Positions 32,598-41,352 of a stretch of 49,843 nucleotides of DNA are shown here, in pieces (position 1 is the first letter of the stretch; every line of letters starts with the position of its first letter). The DNA is taken from contig CAZOZO010000022.1 of NCBI GenBank assembly GCA_964584315.1, forward strand, positions 1-49,843, given 5' to 3'. This stretch comes from CAXXOK01 sp964584315. GTDB taxonomy: Bacteria; Bacillota; Clostridia; Christensenellales; Aristaeellaceae. Made by a program: the position numbers and the translations under genes. The notes beneath the pieces are model-generated. The model was given only the letters and a program-made list of their open reading frames with translations, was not told the origin of the DNA and did not search any database.

Positions 32598-34493
32598 CTA
32601 GAGCAGGCTTTTCCACAACGCGCCGCTCATATCGGCGGGCATGCGCCAGTCGCCGCGAGGCGAAAGGCTGATGCTGCCCACCTTGGGGCCATCCGGCACG
32701 CAATTGCGCTTGTACTGCTGGGCAAAGAAGCGCCGGATAAAGGTCGTAAGCTGCTCAGTGATCTTCGCCTCGTCATACACGCCCGCGAAGGCCTGTTTGG
32801 CCAGCAGGCGGAGCCTGTCCGGGCCGGAGCCGCTGTCCAGCATGTGGTAGAGGAAAAAGTCGTGCAGGGCGTAGTCGCCCAAAATTTCCTCCGTGCGCTG
32901 GGCCAGCTCGCCCGCCGTAACGGGCAGCAACTCCGGGCTGATGGGCGTGTCGATGATATCCTGACACACGCTGAGCACCGTGCCGCCGAAATCCTTCTCA
33001 CTCAGGTATTTGACGAGGCTCTTGACCAGCGTTTTGGGCACGGAGCAGTTTACGTTGTACATGCTCATGTGGTCGCCGTTGTAGGTGCTGAAGCCCAGCG
33101 CCGCCTCGCTCATGTCGCCCGTGCCCAGCACGATGCCGCCCACCTGATTGGCGATGTCCATGAGGATCTGCGTGCGCTCGCGGGCCTGGCTGTTCTCATA
33201 CACCACGCTGTGGTCGTTTTCGTCATGGCCGATGTCCTGGAAGTGCTGCCTGACCGCCGCGCCAATGGCAATCTCCCGCGCCGTTACGCCGAGGGCGGCC
33301 ATCAGCCGGTCGGCATTGGTCTTGGTGCGCACGCCCGTGCCCATGCCCGGCATGGTAACGGCGGTCAGCCCCGCGCGCGGCAGCCCCAGCAGGTCAAACG
33401 CCCGCGCGCCAACCAGCAGCGCCAGCGTGCTGTCCAGCCCGCCGGACACGCCGATAACCGCCGTGCGGCAGCCGATGGCATCAAGCCTCGTCGCCAGCGC
33501 GAGGCACTGGATGCGCACGATCTCCTCCATGTTTTCCTCGCCCTGCGCGCCGCCGGGCACGAAGGGCAGCGGCTCAAGCTTGCGCAGCAGCGTTTGCTTT
33601 TCCGGCTTGTCCGCCGCGTCAAGCGTCACGCGGATCATGGCGGGCTCGGTGCGGCCCTTCTGGTTGAAGCTGCCGTTGCGCTGGCGCTGGTAGCGCAGGC
33701 GTTGCAGGTCGATATCCGCGACGGCGCTGTCGCCCGCCAGCTGGAAGCGCTTGCCCTCGGCCAGCACGCGGCCGTTCTCATACACGCCCGTGTAGCCGCA
33801 AAACGCAAGGTCGCTGGTGCTCTCGCCGTATCCCGTGCCCGCGTAGGCGTAGCCCGCGTACAGGCGGCCGCTCTGCTGCCTGAGCATCTCGCGCCGGTAG
33901 GCGTGCTTGCTGACCAGCGCGTCGCTCGCGCTGGGGTTTACGATGATCTCCGCGCCCTCCATGGCATAGCGGCTGCTGGGCGGCATGGGCACCCACACGT
34001 CCTCGCAGATTTCCACCGCAAAGGCGAACGACCCCGTGTCAAACAGCAGATGCGGCGCAAACGGGCAGCCCGCCGCGCGCAGGGTCGAATCCGCCTGCGC
34101 GCCGCTGACAAACCATCGCGTTTCATAAAACTCATTGCCGTTGGGCAGAAACACCTTGGGCACCACGCCCCGCACGATACCGCCCTGCAGCACCGCCGCG
34201 CAGTTGTACAGCCTGCCGTCCTGCCGGATGGGCAGCCCCACGACCACGGCCATATCGCCCGTTTCGCCGGCGATGCGCAGCATGGCGTCAAACGCCGCCT
34301 TTTGCAGCGGCTCGTGCGCCAGCAGGTCGCCCATGGTGTAACCCGTCACGCACAGCTCGGGAAACACGCAAAGCTCCACGCCCTGCGCTTCCATCTCCCG
34401 CATGCGCGTCAAAATCTCGGCGGTGTTCTTTTCCACGTCGCCCAGATGCACCCGCACGCTGGCCGCAGCCACGCGCGCAAAATCACTCGGCAT
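32598..34493 (-). CDS. nadE: Glutamine-dependent NAD+ synthetase
   Basis: Amidates nicotinic acid adenine dinucleotide to NAD+. 631 residues, the two-domain form. The N-terminal nitrilase-type glutaminase has Glu46 (FPELCVTGY), Lys113 (VPKVFLPNG) and Cys163 (AVEICEDVWVP). The synthetase domain has the PP-loop VSGGLDSTLALL, MPGMGTGVRT and LGTGDMSEAALGFSTYNGDH. ATG 34493 is chosen because GGAGG lies just upstream; an in-frame TTG at 34505 precedes the ribosome site. Probably first gene of a five-gene run ending with the GNAT-isomerase fusion. Confidence 0.97.
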   Translation of the reverse strand: MPSDFARVAAASVRVHLGDVEKNTAEILTRMREMEAQGVELCVFPELCVTGYTMGDLLAHEPLQKAAFDAMLRIAGETGDMAVVVGLPIRQDGRLYNCAAVLQGGIVRGVVPKVFLPNGNEFYETRWFVSGAQADSTLRAAGCPFAPHLLFDTGSFAFAVEICEDVWVPMPPSSRYAMEGAEIIVNPSASDALVSKHAYRREMLRQQSGRLYAGYAYAGTGYGESTSDLAFCGYTGVYENGRVLAEGKRFQLAGDSAVADIDLQRLRYQRQRNGSFNQKGRTEPAMIRVTLDAADKPEKQTLLRKLEPLPFVPGGAQGEENMEEIVRIQCLALATRLDAIGCRTAVIGVSGGLDSTLALLVGARAFDLLGLPRAGLTAVTMPGMGTGVRTKTNADRLMAALGVTAREIAIGAAVRQHFQDIGHDENDHSVVYENSQARERTQILMDIANQVGGIVLGTGDMSEAALGFSTYNGDHMSMYNVNCSVPKTLVKSLVKYLSEKDFGGTVLSVCQDIIDTPISPELLPVTAGELAQRTEEILGDYALHDFFLYHMLDSGSGPDRLRLLAKQAFAGVYDEAKITEQLTTFIRRFFAQQYKRNCVPDGPKVGSISLSPRGDWRMPADMSGALWKSLL

Positions 34494-34521
34494 AGAAACC
34501 TCCAAACCTTAAAACAATACC

Positions 34522-34527
34522 ATGATA
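34522..34527 (-). promoter_or_regulatory. Possible extended -10 of nadE
   Basis: Minus strand TGCTATCAT, 28 bp before the start codon, without a clear -35. Confidence 0.3.
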
Positions 34528-34672
34528 GCACAGCCCACCACGCACCCCCTCGCCCGAAGGCGCGAGCCAAGGAAAAGGCCGGGATTTACACCATCCCGCC
34601 GTCCCAGACCCCAAGGGGGTGGTAAGCAAGCCCCGGCGAACGCCCCGCCCGTCCCAACCCCCAAGGGGGTGG

Positions 34673-34703
34673 TTGGGAGGGGGACCTCAGTCCGCCCTCC
34701 CAA
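34673..34703. repeat. Dispersed palindrome, family A, copy 2
   Basis: TTGGGAGGGGGAC-CTCA-GTCCGCCCTCCCAA, preceded by CCCAAGGGGGTGG. The spacer 34494-34836 is otherwise filled with broken copies: CCCAAGGGGGTGG again at 34607 and CCCTCCCAAAGCGAGCC duplicated near 34695 and 34727. No gene is seen there. Confidence 0.85.
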
Positions 34704-34757
34704 AGCGAGCCCTGGCGAGCGCGTCCGCCCTCCCAAAGCGAGCCCCGGCGAGCGCCC

Positions 34758-34832
34758 GTCCCGCGCCCGCAGGCGCGGGCTGGGGAAAGGTTGGGGAAGG
34801 GAACGCCCTTCCCCAAAGTGCGCGTTATGCGC
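34758..34832 (+). repeat. 75-bp inverted repeat, left copy (family B)
   Basis: Begins GTCCCGCGCCCGCAGGCGCG, continues through GGGGAAAGGTTGGGGAAGGG and CCCTTCCCCAAAG, and ends at GCGCGTTATGCGC. The inverse complement recurs at 36667-36741 with 4 differences by eye. It abuts the stop codon of the NYN gene. Confidence 0.88.
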
Positions 34833-34836
34833 GCGC

Positions 34837-35859
34837 TCAGGGTACCTTGATCAGCATCGTCTTCTGCTCGTCCATCTCCACCTCGAGCAGCTTATCCTTC
34901 TCCAGCGTCTTGAGCACGTCGCTGAAGCGCTTGAAGCCCAGCGCACGCTCGCTAAAATCCGGGTAGGAGGCTTGGATGTCCGCTTTCAGAATGCTGGGGT
35001 TGATGCGGTCAAACCCGCCGTCCTTGTAGCGCTGGAGCTGGTCGCGGAACGCGTCGCGCCAGTTGTCCTTGGTCAGCTGCACGACCGTCTCCTTGGGCGG
35101 CTGACCGACGGACACCATCACGTTAAAATTATCGTTGCGGATGCGCAGATTGCCGTACTTGTGAGCCAGCTTGTCCAAAAGCTTCAAGAACGTGGCGCAG
35201 CCGTAGGCGCGCTCGTTGAAATCCGGCCGCAGGCGCAACAGAATGCCCTTGAGCTCGCTGGCGTAGAGCTCGTCCTGGTCGGTCTGCTCGCTCAAAACGC
35301 TCTCGATCAGCTTGTTGAGCTCCTGCTCGTCCAGCGGCTCCTTGTCGGCGGAAGCCGACTTTTTCTTGTCCTCGGGCTTGCCCCGGATGTGCCCGCCCAC
35401 GTTTTCCAAAAACTGAAACTCGTTGCAGGCGTTGATGAAAATATTGCTGGCGGCCTCGCTGCGGCTGATGCCCAGCACAAACTTGCCCATGCTCTTGAGC
35501 CTGCCTACCAGCGGCACATAGTCGCTGTCGCCGCTCACGATGCAAAAGCTGTTGATGAGCGGGTTGGTGTAGGCCACCTCCAGCGCGTCGATCACCAGCA
35601 GGATATCGGCGTTGTTTTTCTGGCTGATGCCGTAGCGCAGGCTGGGCACCACGGTGAAGGTGTTGCTCAGCAGCACTTCCTTGAGGTCGCTGTACTGGTC
35701 GGTATAGCCGTATACCTTGCCCAGCAGCACATCGCCGCGGATCTTGACCTTTTCCAGCACGCTCAGCAGCGTGCCCACCTTGGCGCCGCAGTTTTCCAGA
35801 TCGACAAACAGGGCGAATTTTGACGTTTCCAGCGGTATCTCTTCTTTCTGTCGCTTCAA
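34837..35859 (-). CDS. NYN-domain (LabA/PIN-like) ribonuclease-like protein with two OST-HTH/LOTUS domains
   Basis: 340 residues. Residues ~14-160 are an NYN domain: FALFVDLENCGAKVGTLLSV, KNNADILLVIDALEV and CIVSGDSDYVPLVGRLKSMG, with the Asp residues (DLEN, D-I-L-L-V-ID, SGDSD) that form the metal site of PIN-like nucleases. After a charged linker come two LOTUS-type repeats (ELKGILLRLRPDFNERAYGC; SILKADIQASYPDFSERALG), thought to bind RNA. The protein would act on RNA in the cytoplasm. The start is uncertain: TTG at 35859 has no obvious ribosome site and the frame is open only to the GntR stop 30 bp upstream. Confidence 0.88.
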   Translation of the reverse strand: MKRQKEEIPLETSKFALFVDLENCGAKVGTLLSVLEKVKIRGDVLLGKVYGYTDQYSDLKEVLLSNTFTVVPSLRYGISQKNNADILLVIDALEVAYTNPLINSFCIVSGDSDYVPLVGRLKSMGKFVLGISRSEAASNIFINACNEFQFLENVGGHIRGKPEDKKKSASADKEPLDEQELNKLIESVLSEQTDQDELYASELKGILLRLRPDFNERAYGCATFLKLLDKLAHKYGNLRIRNDNFNVMVSVGQPPKETVVQLTKDNWRDAFRDQLQRYKDGGFDRINPSILKADIQASYPDFSERALGFKRFSDVLKTLEKDKLLEVEMDEQKTMLIKVP

Positions 35860-35889
35860 AAGCGCGGTCGGGCAGGTGAGGAGCGCCTG

Positions 35890-36606
35890 TCAGATGCGGA
35901 AGGTGAACTTATCGCCGCGTATCCACTGACGGCTCAGGTGCAGGGGGCGGTTCTGCTGGTCGTACACGGTCTCGTCCAGCAGCATGAGCGCCTCGCCGCT
36001 TTGGGTGCCCAGCAGGCGGCTCACGGCGGGGGTGGCGTGCCCCAGCGAGATATCGTGCGTGGCGCGCGTGGGGATGTACCCGTGCGCGCGCAGCAGGTCG
36101 TAAAGGCTGCCCGCGAGGCTTTCCTTTTCAAGGAACGAAAGCTCGCCGGAAAAGCGGTTGTACTCCAGCATCACAGGCTCGTCGTCGCACAGGCGCAGGC
36201 GACACAGCTCCAGCACCTCGGCGCCCTCGGGCATGTGCAGGCGCTCCACGTCCTCGGGGCGGGCCGCCTCGCGGCGCAGTTCCACCACCTTGCTGGTGGC
36301 GGTGCGGCCCATGCCCGCGCATGCGTCCGAAAAGCTGGTGATGTGCGCCAGGTCGCGCTTCAGGCGCGCATCGGCTACAAAGGTGCCCTTGCCCTGCCTG
36401 CGCACCAGCAGCCCCTCCTGCACCAAATCGAGCATTGCCTTGCGCACCGTAACGCGGCTGACGCCGTAGGTGTCGCAGAGCACCTGCTCGCTGGGTATGC
36501 GGCCGCCCGCGGGGTATACGCCCGCGGCGACGTCGTTTTGCAGCCTGCGCATCAGCTGCTGGTATAGCGGGCTCTGGCTCTTCTTTTCAAGCGGCGCGTC
36601 CGGCAT
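35890..36606 (-). CDS. GntR/HutC-family transcriptional regulator with UTRA domain
   Basis: 238 residues. The N-terminal winged helix reads SPLYQQLMRRLQNDVAAGVY, GRIPSEQVLCDTYGVSRVTV and RKAMLDLVQEGLLVRRQGKG. The C-terminal UTRA effector domain has VLELCRLRLCDDEPVMLEYN and ends RPLHLSRQWIRGDKFTF. HutC-type regulators respond to sugar phosphates, amino sugars or histidine intermediates; no metabolic target is adjacent. ATG 36606 follows GGAGGTGGGGG. The following NYN gene lies 30 bp downstream in the same frame and is probably cotranscribed. Confidence 0.92.
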   Translation of the reverse strand: MPDAPLEKKSQSPLYQQLMRRLQNDVAAGVYPAGGRIPSEQVLCDTYGVSRVTVRKAMLDLVQEGLLVRRQGKGTFVADARLKRDLAHITSFSDACAGMGRTATSKVVELRREAARPEDVERLHMPEGAEVLELCRLRLCDDEPVMLEYNRFSGELSFLEKESLAGSLYDLLRAHGYIPTRATHDISLGHATPAVSRLLGTQSGEALMLLDETVYDQQNRPLHLSRQWIRGDKFTFRI

Positions 36607-36633
36607 AGCCCCCACCTCCTCGCCAATGGCATC

Positions 36634-36662
36634 AGTATAACGCAAAAGCCCGCAAACGGCAA
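36634..36662 (-). promoter_or_regulatory. Promoter of the GntR-NYN unit
   Basis: Minus strand TTGCCG, 17 bp, TATACT. It lies 27 bp before the start and directly beside the right copy of the 75-bp inverted repeat. Confidence 0.65.
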
Positions 36663-36666
36663 GCGG

Positions 36667-36741
36667 GCGCATTACGCGCCCTTTGGGGAAGGGTGTTCCC
36701 TTCCCCAACCTTTCCCCAGCCCGCGCCTGTGGGCGCGGGAC
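36667..36741 (-). repeat. 75-bp inverted repeat, right copy (family B)
   Basis: Reads GCGCATTACGCGCCCTTTGG, then GGAAGGGTGTTCCCTTCCCC, to CGCGGGAC on the plus strand, the inverse complement of 34758-34832. The remaining spacer to 36882 has no gene; it should contain the 3' end of the secreted-protein transcript. Confidence 0.88.
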
Positions 36742-36882
36742 GCGGTGTGCCAGCAGAATGGGTTCCTCCATCAAACCTCGCTGGCGGGGCGTGGAGAGTG
36801 ACGGGGCCAGATGTCGGAGAATAAGCCACGAGGCCTGGGTAAAAACCCAAGCCCCGCGGGGACGGGAGGCCGTGGCCGCCTG

Positions 36883-38832
36883 CTATTCGACGAGGGACAC
36901 GAGGATGTCGTTCTGCGTCGCAAAGGTGTACAGGTCGTTGATGACGCCTGCGGGGGTCTCCAGCAGGATGGGCGCCAGCTTGAGCAGCAGGGGTTTGAGC
37001 AGGCGATCCTTATAATCGTTGAGGAACGTCTCGTTCAGGTTGAAGAAGTCGTTCTGCGGGTATTGCCCCTCCACGAACACGCTGCGATCCACCGTGGTGA
37101 ACGTGCCGTTGAAGTCAAGCGACACGGCAGGCTTGGCCGTGTAGGGGTTCAGCCAGCTAAGGGTCAGCCCCAGCGTGTAGGGCTTCTCCTTGGCGGTGCG
37201 CGCCCAGTCAAAGGCAAAGGTGATCGGCTGCGGCGCGTTTTCTACGCTCGAGCCGGACACCGCGAGGCTCACCTGCCCCTTGCCGCTCACATCGCCCTCG
37301 CGCGGCAGGCCTTCGCCCGTCAGGGTCAGGGCAACGGAATCCTCCCCGTCCATCACGATGGCGGCTTTGGAGGCCAGCGCCGCACCCGTCTCGCCCGGCG
37401 CGTAGCGCCACGACAGGTCGATGTCGTACTCATCCGCGGTGGGCAGGGTCAGGGCAAAGTCGGTCGCGCCGCCCTCCGTGCTCAGGCGGAACACCTCCGT
37501 ATCGCCGAAGGAGCAGGTCATGCCCGCGGCCGTTTCCACCACGGTCATGCCGGTCTGGTCGGGGTCAAGGTAGTCCAGCGTGTCCTCCAGGCGGCCGAGG
37601 GTGTCCACCACCATGTCGCTGGAGAGGTTCTCCGCCAGCAGGCAGGTAAAGAAGAAGTAGACGCGCTCCAGATCGGGGTCGTCATTGGTCACGTTGTCGA
37701 GCGTTTCGCACAGCTCATAGAGGCGCTCGTAGGGCACGGTGTAGACCGTCGCGCCCTCGGGCACGTCCATCGCGGCACCGTCCGCCTCCAGCTCCGCTTC
37801 GTTCGCGTAGGCGTCGTCGCCCACATCGGTAGCGAAACCGGTCGCAGTCAGCACGCTTTGCAGCTCGCCGTCGCTCATGCTGTCGCCGTTGGCAACGGCA
37901 TCGTCCAGCACGGCCAGCGCGTCGGCCAACGCGGCGATGCGCTGGGCAAGCGCGTCGCGCTCGGCCTGCAGGGGCACAGCCGGGTTCTCGGTGGGCGCGG
38001 GGGTATCGGTGGGGGCGGCGGTCGCCACGGGCGTGGCGGTCACCTCCGGGGTAGCGGCGGCATCGGCCGCGGCTGCGTCCGGCGCGGCGGTCGCCACCTC
38101 GGCCACGACCGGCTCGGGCACGGCGGTGGGCGCAGGGGTCGCCTCCGGTACGGCGGTAGCGGCGGCCAGGGCGGCAAGCGCCGCATCCAGCTCCGCAAGG
38201 CGGGCTTTCGCACTGCTCAGGTCGGCGGAGACCGTCGCCTGCGCATCCGCGATCGAGGCGAGCAGCGCCTCGCGCGCGGCGGCGGCGCTGTCCGCGGCAT
38301 CCTGTTTAGCGGCGGCCAGCGTGTCGCGTACGGGGGTAAAGAAGCTGTCGCCGATGTAATAGGCGGCCTCAGGGTACATCAAAAGCCCGAGGTACTGCGT
38401 GGGCAACTCCATGTAGTAATAGGGCTTGAGCATGAACTCCAGAAAGTTATGCATCTGGAAGAAAAACACCTCGTTGCCCAGCGCGGGGGAGGTGAAGTAG
38501 CGGTAGCTGTGGTAGCCGTCGTAAGTGAAGGGGATCTGCTCCACGCCGCTGAGGCGCAGCGCGCCCTTCATGTACACGCGGCTCTGCGGGTTCAGCAGCG
38601 CCAGCGCGTCCATCGAACCCTTGATATCCAGCTTTTGCAGGAAGGCAGCCCAATCGGCCGGGTGCGCCTGCGTAGCGGGGAAGCCGTCCGGGTGCACGGC
38701 GGCGCCGAGGGTGAACTCCACATGGGTCACCTCGCCGTCGGGCAGGTAGGTGTCCGCGGTGGAAAGGGCGGGAAGCGCGGCCAGGCATAGCGCGAGCACC
38801 AGCGTGAGCGCGCGGCGGATCGCTTGCTTCAT
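36883..38832 (-). CDS. Large secreted protein of unknown function with Ala/Pro/Thr linker
   Basis: 649 residues with a signal peptide (MKQAIRRALTLVLALCLAALP, ALSTA). The N-terminal region includes YMKGALRLSGVEQIPFTYDG and aromatic-rich FMLKPYYYMELPTQYLGLLM. An Ala-rich probable coiled coil (DTLAAAKQDAADSAAAAREA) and a disordered Ala/Pro/Thr linker (VPEATPAPTAVPEPVVAEVA) follow. The C-terminal half is predicted beta-rich (DFALTLPTADEYDIDLSWRY, VALTLTGEGLPREGDVSG, PAVSLDFNGTFTTV). There is no membrane helix, LPXTG or SLH domain, so release or association with another surface component is expected. I recognise no family. AAAGGAGG precedes the ATG. Confidence 0.85.
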   Translation of the reverse strand: MKQAIRRALTLVLALCLAALPALSTADTYLPDGEVTHVEFTLGAAVHPDGFPATQAHPADWAAFLQKLDIKGSMDALALLNPQSRVYMKGALRLSGVEQIPFTYDGYHSYRYFTSPALGNEVFFFQMHNFLEFMLKPYYYMELPTQYLGLLMYPEAAYYIGDSFFTPVRDTLAAAKQDAADSAAAAREALLASIADAQATVSADLSSAKARLAELDAALAALAAATAVPEATPAPTAVPEPVVAEVATAAPDAAAADAAATPEVTATPVATAAPTDTPAPTENPAVPLQAERDALAQRIAALADALAVLDDAVANGDSMSDGELQSVLTATGFATDVGDDAYANEAELEADGAAMDVPEGATVYTVPYERLYELCETLDNVTNDDPDLERVYFFFTCLLAENLSSDMVVDTLGRLEDTLDYLDPDQTGMTVVETAAGMTCSFGDTEVFRLSTEGGATDFALTLPTADEYDIDLSWRYAPGETGAALASKAAIVMDGEDSVALTLTGEGLPREGDVSGKGQVSLAVSGSSVENAPQPITFAFDWARTAKEKPYTLGLTLSWLNPYTAKPAVSLDFNGTFTTVDRSVFVEGQYPQNDFFNLNETFLNDYKDRLLKPLLLKLAPILLETPAGVINDLYTFATQNDILVSLVE

Positions 38833-39226
38833 AGGGGTACCTCCTTTGCTTTCAGGCGGGATCGTGACATGCGAAGCGGTGGGTACTGGGCAGCGATGGA
38901 TAAGGGAGCATTGCCACGCTTGGCGGGCGCATTACGAGGGTGGAATGACCGGACTGCGGCAAGCGACGGCTGCCGCCCCCCATCCGTCACGCGGCAGGGA
39001 GAACGAAGCGCTCCGTCGGGTGCGCCCGCCGCCCATCCTTCATGCAACGCGGGTGAAAGGCGAAACCCTGCAGGTCATACGGTTTCCAATCCCTGATACG
39101 TCAAAGGTCTCGCTTGCTTTGCTCTTTGGCGATACGCTACGGCGCAGCGGCGCTGCGCGGAGACTTCGCGGCAAAGGCAGCGGTCAAAACGCTGCGAGCT
39201 GAAAGCATCAAGGTTTTGAAACCGTG
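38833..39226. other. Gene-free spacer downstream of typA
   Basis: About 390 bp. Short palindromes occur at 39142-39158 (GCGCAGCG/CGCTGCGC) and 39177-39195 (GCAGCG-GTCAAAA-CGCTGC), possibly ending the typA transcript. I see no convincing promoter for the secreted-protein gene and no coding frame. Confidence 0.5.
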
Positions 39227-41053
39227 TCAATCCGCTTTGGCGCGGCTGGCGGCGCGGGCGCGATCCTGATGGCTCAACTCGCGCTTGCGCATGCGCAGGC
39301 TCTGGGGGGTCACCTCCAGCAGTTCGTCGTCGTCGATAAACTCCAGGCACTCCTCCAGCGTCATGGGGTGCACGCTCACGAGCTTCAGGCTGTCCTCGCT
39401 GGCGCTGGCGTTGCGCATGTTGGTCACGTGCTTTTGCTTGCACACGTTCACGACCAAATCGTCCGGCCTTGCGTTCTGCCCGCAGATCATGCCCTTGTAG
39501 ACCTGCGTCTGCGGGGTGATGAACAGGGTGCCGCGCTCCTGCGTGTTAAACAGGCCGTAGCTGGTGGCCTCGCCGGCTTCAAAGCACACCAGCGCGCCCA
39601 CGTTGCGGTGGGGTATCTCGCCTTTGACCGGCTCGTACTTCTCAAACACGCTGCTCATGATGCCCTCGCCGCGCGTGTCGGTCATAAACTCGCTGCGGTA
39701 GCCAAACAGCCCGCGCGAGGGAATCAAAAACTCCAGGCGCACCCGCTCCAGCCCGTGCATGGACTCCAGCACGCCGCGGCGGCGGCCGATCTTCTCAATC
39801 ACGGCCCCGGCGTAGGCCTGCGGCACGTCGGCCACCATGCGCTCAATCGGCTCGCACTTCTTGCCGTCCAGCTCTTTGTAGATCACCTGCGGCTTGCTCA
39901 CCTGAAACTCGTAGCCCTGCCGCCGCATGTTCTCAATCAGGATGCTCAGGTGCAGTTCGCCGCGGCCGCGCACCTCGAAGGCGTCGGGGCTGTCGGTCTC
40001 ATTCACGCGCAGGCTCACGTCGGTCTGCAGCTCCTTAAACAGGCGGGCGCGCAGGTGGCGGCTGGTCACATACTGGCCCTCGCGCCCCGCGAACGGGCTG
40101 TTGTTGACGCTGAAGGTCATGACGACGGTAGGCTCGGTGATGCTGACAAACGGCAGCGCCTCCACGGCGGTGGGGTCGCACACGGTGTCGCCGATGCCGA
40201 TATCCTCCAGCCCGCTCATGGCCACGATGTCGCCCATGGAGGCGCTCTCGGCGGGCTGGCGCTTGAGGCCGTCGAAGGTATACAAGCTTGTCAGGCGCAG
40301 GGGCTGGCTGGTAACGCCGGTGTCAAAGTTGGTCTTGACCACGCTCATGCCGGTGGACAGAGTGCCCCGTGCGATGCGGCCGATGCCGATGCGGCCCACG
40401 TATTCGTTGTAGTCGATGGTGGAGATCAGCACCTGCGCAGGCGCGTCCATCTCGCCCACCGGCGCGGGGATGTGGGTCAGAATGGTCTCAAACAGGGGGC
40501 GCAGGTCCGTGCCCGCCTGCTTGGTATCCAGCGTGGCGGTGCCAAAGCGCGCGGAGGCGAACACAAACGGGCGGTCGAGCGCCGTTTCGTCCGCGCCCAG
40601 CTCGATAAACAGATCCAGCACCTCGTCCACCACCTCGTCGCAGCGGGCGTCGGGCCTGTCCACCTTGTTGACGACGACGATCACCGGCAGCTTCAGCGCC
40701 AGCGCCTTGCGCAGCACGAAGCGGGTCTGCGGCATGGGGCCTTCGAAGCTGTCCACCAGCAGCAGCACGCCGTCCACCATTTTGAGCACGCGCTCCACCT
40801 CGCCGCCGAAATCGGCGTGGCCGGGCGTATCGACAATGTTAATCTTGGTGCCCGCGTAATGCACGGCGGTGTTCTTCGCCAGAATGGTGATGCCGCGCTC
40901 GCGCTCGATGTCGTTTGAGTCCATGACGCGCTCGGCCACCTGCTGGTTTTCGCGGTATACGCCGCCCTGTTTGAGCATCTCGTCCACGAGGGTGGTCTTG
41001 CCGTGGTCAACGTGGGCGATGATGGCAATGTTGCGGATATCGGTACGAAGCAT
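39227..41053 (-). CDS. typA: Translational GTPase TypA/BipA
   Basis: 608 residues, full length. G1 AHVDHGKTTLVDEMLKQ at 14-30, switch region with RGITILAKN, G3 DTPGHADFGGEVERVL, G4 NKVDRPDAR and G5 FVFASARFG. The C-terminal domain ends with the typical EDSLKLVSVHPMTLEECLEF and TPQSLRMRKREL. A ribosome-associated GTPase involved in stress adaptation and 50S assembly. The ribosome site is AAAGGAAG, and the promoter lies at 41108-41135. Confidence 0.97.
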   Translation of the reverse strand: MLRTDIRNIAIIAHVDHGKTTLVDEMLKQGGVYRENQQVAERVMDSNDIERERGITILAKNTAVHYAGTKINIVDTPGHADFGGEVERVLKMVDGVLLLVDSFEGPMPQTRFVLRKALALKLPVIVVVNKVDRPDARCDEVVDEVLDLFIELGADETALDRPFVFASARFGTATLDTKQAGTDLRPLFETILTHIPAPVGEMDAPAQVLISTIDYNEYVGRIGIGRIARGTLSTGMSVVKTNFDTGVTSQPLRLTSLYTFDGLKRQPAESASMGDIVAMSGLEDIGIGDTVCDPTAVEALPFVSITEPTVVMTFSVNNSPFAGREGQYVTSRHLRARLFKELQTDVSLRVNETDSPDAFEVRGRGELHLSILIENMRRQGYEFQVSKPQVIYKELDGKKCEPIERMVADVPQAYAGAVIEKIGRRRGVLESMHGLERVRLEFLIPSRGLFGYRSEFMTDTRGEGIMSSVFEKYEPVKGEIPHRNVGALVCFEAGEATSYGLFNTQERGTLFITPQTQVYKGMICGQNARPDDLVVNVCKQKHVTNMRNASASEDSLKLVSVHPMTLEECLEFIDDDELLEVTPQSLRMRKRELSHQDRARAASRAKAD

Positions 41054-41107
41054 GTATTCAGTACTTCCTTTCTGTTTAGGGGGAGGATCAAAGAAGAAAA
41101 TTGAAAG

Positions 41108-41135
41108 CTTATAGTCAGTGCGCCCACATGGTCAA
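41108..41135 (-). promoter_or_regulatory. Promoter of typA
   Basis: Minus strand TTGACC, 16 bp, TATAAG, 55 bp before the ATG. Confidence 0.6.
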
Positions 41136-41246
41136 CGGAGCGCCACCCCACCCACAGCGAGCGAACAGCGCCGCAGGCGCTATGCCGCGAGCGCCGCCTT
41201 CCGCCAACCAAGCATCAGCACCCAACCCGACTCCCCAAGGGGGTGG

Positions 41247-41336
41247 TTGGGAGGGGGACCGCAGTCCGCCCTCACAAAGGAGGCCTTGGCCGACGCAGGG
41301 GGTGGTTGGGAGGGGGACCTCAGTCCGCCCTCCCAA
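41247..41336. repeat. Dispersed palindromes, family A, copies 3 and 4 in tandem
   Basis: TTGGGAGGGGGAC at 41247-41259 and 41306-41318, each followed by a 4-nt loop and GTCCGCCCTC(A/C)CAA. The two copies are 59 bp apart in the same orientation, with AAAGGAGGCCTTGGCCGACG between them. They fill the spacer between prfC and the typA promoter. Confidence 0.88.
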
Positions 41337-41352
41337 AGGCGCGGACGCGCCG

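Noticed and set aside
39224..40918. A 564-codon plus-strand open frame opposite typA, and similar long frames opposite the ABC exporter (29198-31066), nadE (32535-34625) and fhs (12233-13771)
   Set aside because: They are antisense frames created by high GC third positions. Their translations are His/Val/Arg/Ala-rich and lack family motifs, while the opposite strand encodes clear conserved proteins.
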